Part shown: piece after piece, positions 8,233 through 13,688 of the stretch | How positions within the stretch are numbered: position 1 is the first letter of the stretch | How the letters are laid out: each line of letters starts with the position of its first letter | Origin: an uncultured Rivibacter sp. | GTDB lineage: Bacteria; Pseudomonadota; Gammaproteobacteria; Burkholderiales; Burkholderiaceae | Length of the DNA: 13,688 nucleotides | Direction: 5' to 3' | NCBI GenBank assembly: GCA_946481025.1 | Contig: CAMLNA010000119.1 | Location: 1-13,688 of the forward strand | Program-made: the position numbers and the translations under genes | The notes under the pieces: model-generated | Told to the model about the DNA's origin: nothing | The model's database searches: none | The model's input: the letters and a program-made list of their open reading frames with translations, nothing else

Positions 8233-8293
8233 AGTGTGCGTTAGGCAACGCCCGCGATGCCGGCTGAACCGAAGGCCTGCGCGAGGAGGCGAA
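8233..8293 (-). promoter_or_regulatory. Candidate PIP/hrpII box and -10 element of the large gene
   Basis: On the minus strand, TTCGC (8293-8289), 15 bases, then TTCGG (8273-8269): an imperfect PIP box (consensus TTCGC-N15-TTCGC) and an exact hrpII core (TTCG-N16-TTCG). CACACT (8238-8233) starts after a 31-base gap from the end of the TTCG core. It fits the YANNNT -10 that lies 30-32 bases downstream in HrpX/HrpB-type promoters. Transcription would begin near 8226, giving a leader of about 90 bases. Orientation and distance suit the 1325-residue gene. The box lies within short repeats (CGCAGGCCT twice), so coincidence remains possible. Confidence 0.55.
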
Positions 8294-8327
8294 GCAGGCC
8301 TGCGATCGACAGGACGCTGCGGGCTGC

Positions 8328-9233
<906 letters not shown>

Positions 9234-9242
9234 CAGGCAAAA

Positions 9243-9269
9243 GCAAAGCCGCTCCAGGAGCGGCTTTGC
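9243..9269 (-). terminator. Rho-independent terminator of the Bug-family gene
   Basis: GCAAAGCCGCTCC and GGAGCGGCTTTGC form a near-continuous 13-base inverted repeat around a single base (effective stem 12 with a 3-base loop). On the minus strand it is followed by TTTTGCC, giving a short U tract. It lies 19 bases after the Bug gene stop and ends 9 bases before the xerD ATG. Confidence 0.8.
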
Positions 9270-9288
9270 GATGCGGAGCGGGTGGCGG

Positions 9289-10263
9289 TCAGTCTAGCTT
9301 CAGCTTCTGCTGCTCGACCACCTTCTTGTAGACCTCGAACTCGGCCTTGGTCTGGGCAGCGAACTGCTCGGGCGTGTTGGCCACGATCAGCGAGCCGGTG
9401 TCCTCGATGCGCTTGCGCACGGCCGGGTCCTCCAGCGTCTTCTTCACCGCCGCCGCCACCTTGTCGACCACTTCCTTCGGCAGGCCCTTGGGCCCATGGA
9501 TGCCGTAGTAGGCCATGCGGTTCACCGGCTCCAGGCCGACTTCCTTGAAGGTCGGCACGTTCGGCAGGGCCGCCAGGCGCTGCGGTGCCGCCACCACGAT
9601 CGGGATCAGACGGCCGTCCTTGATGAAGGGCAGGGCCGAAGGCAGGTTGTCGAAGATGATCGGCACCTGGCCGGCCACCGTGTCGTTGAGCGCCGGGCCG
9701 GCGCCGCGATACGGGATGTGCGTGACGAACACGTTGGCCAGCGACTTGTACAGCTCCATCTGCAGGTGGCCGATGCCGCCGGTGCCGGAGCTGGAGAAGC
9801 TGTACTTGCCCGGGCTCTTCTTGAGCTCGGCCAGGAAGCCCTTGTAGTCCTTGGCCGGGAAGCTCGGGTGCACCGCGATCACGTTCGGCGTGGCCGCGAT
9901 GTTGATGATCGACGTGAAGTCGGTCAGCGGGTTGTAGGGCGTCTTGGGATTGATGGCCGGGTTCGATGCGGTCGTCGAGACGGTGGCCACGCCGAGCGTG
10001 TAGCCGTCGGGCGCGGCCTTGCTGATCTCGTTGGCGCCGACGATGCCGCCGCCGCCGGCCTTGTTCTCCACGATCATGGTCTGGCCCAGCGGCGCATTGA
10101 TCTTCTCGGAGATGACCCGCGCCACGATGTCGGTCGTGCCGCCCGGCGCGAACGGCACGATCAGCTTCACCGGCTTGCTGGGATAGGCCTGCCCGAAAGC
10201 CAGCGGCGCGGCGGCTGCCATGGCGGCCGCGACAACGGTGGCGGCGAGGGTTCTGCGTTGCAT
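9289..10263 (-). CDS. Bug-family (TctC-like) tripartite tricarboxylate transporter substrate-binding protein
   Basis: A periplasmic solute-binding protein of the Bug family, which captures small carboxylated or related compounds for tripartite tricarboxylate transporters or serves sensing roles. Seen in 324 residues: a signal peptide ([24 protein letters not shown], cleavage after about residue 25, GQA), then [19 protein letters not shown] with the ligand-loop Asp at residue 45, [18 protein letters not shown] and the [19 protein letters not shown] segment, all hallmark Bug motifs. The ATG at 10263 is preceded by AGGAG; an earlier in-frame ATG at 10290 would add MHHHTTGDP before the signal peptide and is less likely. 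No TctA/TctB membrane genes are adjacent, so it is one of the orphan Bug genes typical of Burkholderiales. Ligand unknown. It is divergent from the AEC permease and ends in a strong terminator. Confidence 0.93.
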   Translation of the reverse strand: MQRRTLAATVVAAAMAAAAPLAFGQAYPSKPVKLIVPFAPGGTTDIVARVISEKINAPLGQTMIVENKAGGGGIVGANEISKAAPDGYTLGVATVSTTASNPAINPKTPYNPLTDFTSIINIAATPNVIAVHPSFPAKDYKGFLAELKKSPGKYSFSSSGTGGIGHLQMELYKSLANVFVTHIPYRGAGPALNDTVAGQVPIIFDNLPSALPFIKDGRLIPIVVAAPQRLAALPNVPTFKEVGLEPVNRMAYYGIHGPKGLPKEVVDKVAAAVKKTLEDPAVRKRIEDTGSLIVANTPEQFAAQTKAEFEVYKKVVEQQKLKLD

Positions 10264-10398
10264 AGGGTCTCCTGTGGTGTGGTGGTGCATCCGTGCGATT
10301 GACGGTGCCCGCCGGTTTTGAACGCGGATGCTGCTGCAAGTGCCGACACGTCGCGATTGTGGGTACTACTCACAGCGGCGGGCGCTACCCTTTGCGCC

Positions 10399-11304
10399 AT
10401 GCACAACGCGTTCCTGCTGCTGCCGGACTTCCTGCTCATCGTCTGCGGTTTCGTCATCTGCCGTTACACCGCCCTCGACCGTCCCATCTGGGAATCGGTC
10501 GAGAAGCTCGTGTACTACCTGCTGTTCCCGGTGCTGCTGTTCAACTCGATCGTGCGCAGCCCGCTGCAGCCGGCGGCGACGCTGAGTCTCGCCTTCTGCG
10601 GCGTGGCCACGGTGTGTGTGGGCATTGCGCTGGCCTACGCGCTGCGCTGGGCCCCCGGCGTCGACGCGCGCCTGCACGCCTCGGGCGCGCAGACGGCCTT
10701 CCGCTTCAACTCGTACGTCGCGCTGGCCCTGGCCGAGCGATTGGCCGGGGCACAGGGCGTGGCCTGGGTGGCGCTGCTGGTGGCCTTGTGCGTGCCGGTC
10801 TGCAACGTCGGCGCCGTGTGGCCGCTGGCCCGGCACGGCGGCCACCGCTACCTGAGCGAGATCGCGCGCAACCCGCTCATCGTCAGCACGGTGGCCGGCC
10901 TGCTGGCCAACCTGGCGGGGCTGCAGCTGCCCGAGGCGGCGGCGACCACGCTGTCGCGCATCGGCCAGGCGGCGTTGCCGCTGGGGCTGATGGCGGTGGG
11001 CGCCGGCCTCAAGCTCGGCGGCCTGAAGGAAGCGCCGGGGCTGGCTTCGGCCTTCCTGGGCATCCGCCACCTGGTGCTGCCGGCGCTGGCGCTGTCGCTC
11101 GGCCTGCTGTTCGCGCTGCCTGCCGGGCAACTGGCCATCCTGGTGGCCTTCGCGGCCCTGCCCACCGCGTCGAGCGCCTACGTGCTGGCCGTGCGCATGG
11201 GCGGACACGGGGCCTATGTGGCCGGGCTGGTCACGGTGTCCACCCTGCTGGGCATGGTGTCGGTGCCGGCCTGGATGGCCGTGCTCGACAGCGTCGCGGG
11301 CTGA
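10399..11304 (+). CDS. AEC-family (auxin efflux carrier-like) permease
   Basis: A predicted inner-membrane transporter of the bile/arsenite/riboflavin transporter superfamily; bacterial AEC members include malate and other organic-acid carriers. Seen in 301 residues: about ten hydrophobic helices, starting LLLPDFLLIVCGFVICR, then the KLVYYLLFPVLLFNSI segment (residues 36-51) typical of the family, a central polar linker (RHGGHRYLSEIARNPLI), and the second half with GLLANLAG and LPLGLMAVGAGLKL. The ATG at 10399 is chosen because the first helix begins there. A TTG at 10318 would add 27 residues without membrane character. No convincing Shine-Dalgarno precedes 10399. The 135-base gap to the divergent Bug gene must hold both promoters, but I find no convincing hexamers. 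The substrate could be related to that of the neighbouring Bug protein, which is speculative. The stop is 10 bases from the convergent panC stop. Confidence 0.85.
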   Translation: MHNAFLLLPDFLLIVCGFVICRYTALDRPIWESVEKLVYYLLFPVLLFNSIVRSPLQPAATLSLAFCGVATVCVGIALAYALRWAPGVDARLHASGAQTAFRFNSYVALALAERLAGAQGVAWVALLVALCVPVCNVGAVWPLARHGGHRYLSEIARNPLIVSTVAGLLANLAGLQLPEAAATTLSRIGQAALPLGLMAVGAGLKLGGLKEAPGLASAFLGIRHLVLPALALSLGLLFALPAGQLAILVAFAALPTASSAYVLAVRMGGHGAYVAGLVTVSTLLGMVSVPAWMAVLDSVAG

Positions 11305-11314
11305 TACGGCAGGG

Positions 11315-13063
<1,749 letters not shown>

Positions 13064-13139
13064 CTAGGCCGGCCCGACAGGGCTGCTGCGGTGCAGCGGG
13101 CTGGAGGCAAGCCTCTACACGAGGCGCCGCGAGCGAGTG

Positions 13140-13688
13140 CTACGGGGATGGGCTCGTCGAGTAGGCCAGCCGCACGTAGATGGGCGCGAAGGCTTCGGCC
13201 TGCGTGATCTCGAGCAGCCGTTCGCGAGCCAGTTCGAGCATCGCGATGAAGGTGACCACCAACACCTGCGGGCCGCGGCTCATGTCGAAGAGGTCCTCGA
13301 ACTCGACGAAGCGCTGGCCCTGCAGGGTGCGCAGCACGATGCTCATGTGCTCGCGCACCGACAGCTCCTCGCGGGTGATCTTGTGGTGCTGGTTGAGCTT
13401 GGCGCGCTTGAGGATGTCGAGCCAGGCCTCGCGCAGCTCCACCACGTGCACGTCAGGGAAGCGCGGCTCCAGCGCCTGCTCGATGTAGACCTGGGCGCGG
13501 AGGAAGTCGCGGCCGAGCACCGGCAGCTGGTCGAGCCTGGCGGCGGCCAGCTTCATCTGCTCGTACTCGAGCAGGCGGCGCACCAGCTCGGCGCGCGGGT
13601 CCTCGGGTTCCTCGCCCTCGGCCGTCTTCTTGGGCGGCAGCAGCATGCGCGACTTGATCTCGATCAGCATGGCCGCCATCAGCAGGTA
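13140..13688 (-). CDS. scpA: Segregation and condensation protein A (5' end outside window)
   Basis: The kleisin subunit of the SMC-ScpA-ScpB condensin that compacts and segregates the chromosome. Only the last 182 residues are present. The visible start [19 protein letters not shown] is the conserved core motif of ScpA (end of the N-terminal SMC-binding region), followed by a charged linker ([21 protein letters not shown], mostly acidic) and the C-terminal winged-helix region ([39 protein letters not shown]) that contacts the SMC head. The frame is open to the right edge. Placement just upstream of panB is, from memory, common in Burkholderiales. The motif order is intact and nothing looks broken. 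Confidence 0.92.
   Translation of the reverse strand, partial: YLLMAAMLIEIKSRMLLPPKKTAEGEEPEDPRAELVRRLLEYEQMKLAAARLDQLPVLGRDFLRAQVYIEQALEPRFPDVHVVELREAWLDILKRAKLNQHHKITREELSVREHMSIVLRTLQGQRFVEFEDLFDMSRGPQVLVVTFIAMLELARERLLEITQAEAFAPIYVRLAYSTSPSP

Noticed and set aside
10264..10398. Promoter pairs in the Bug/AEC divergent gap, such as TTGACG at 10299-10304
   Set aside because: No -10-like hexamer occurs at an acceptable 16-18 base spacing on either strand, so I did not list a promoter although both must start here.
11305..11314. A terminator between the convergent AEC and panC genes
   Set aside because: The gap is 10 bases and no stem-loop could be found across the two gene ends.

Overview
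This is a GC-rich chromosomal segment that reads as a beta-proteobacterium of the order Burkholderiales (Comamonadaceae or the Rubrivivax/Roseateles-type relatives). The signs are very strong G/C bias at third codon positions, an orphan Bug-family (TctC-like) periplasmic binding protein, the PA2778/PA2779 gene pair, and Burkholderiales-like XerD, MiaA, PanB, PanC and ScpA. I see no rRNA, tRNA, CRISPR array, transposase or phage gene, and no gene-free stretch longer than about 200 bases.

Layout. (1) Bases 1-1733, minus strand: a small predicted lipoprotein, then a PA2779-family protein and a PA2778-family lipoprotein cysteine peptidase with TPRs (cut by the left edge). The last two form a tight pair. 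(2) Bases 1904-4197, plus strand: a Bcr/CflA-type MFS drug exporter whose stop overlaps (ATGA) the first possible start of miaA (tRNA dimethylallyltransferase). A 23-base segment containing the miaA start codon is duplicated in frame around a GC-rich REP-like spacer. (3) Bases 4157-8134, minus strand: one 1325-residue alanine-rich protein with no housekeeping identity, overlapping the 3' end of miaA tail to tail. (4) Bases 8328-10263, minus strand: xerD, preceded by a Bug-family binding protein with a strong terminator between them. (5) Bases 10399-11304, plus strand: an AEC-family permease. (6) Bases 11315-13688, minus strand: panC, panB and the C-terminal part of scpA.

The notable part is region 3. 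The leader of the 1325-residue gene carries, in the right orientation, TTCGC-N15-TTCGG (equally TTCG-N16-TTCG) followed 31 bases later by CACACT. This fits the plant-inducible-promoter (PIP)/hrpII box plus YANNNT -10 layout bound by HrpX of Xanthomonas and HrpB of Ralstonia. The protein starts with a Ser/Thr/Pro-rich segment lacking acidic residues for the first 35 positions, has a long coiled-coil-like region, and ends in a large unrecognised domain. Together these suggest an undescribed type III secretion effector sitting alone between the housekeeping genes xerD and miaA. The functional assignment is inference: no secretion apparatus is in the window.

The other genes are mostly core: pantothenate synthesis (panB then panC, both with non-ATG starts), chromosome dimer resolution (xerD), chromosome condensation (scpA) and tRNA modification (miaA), with accessory transporters between them.
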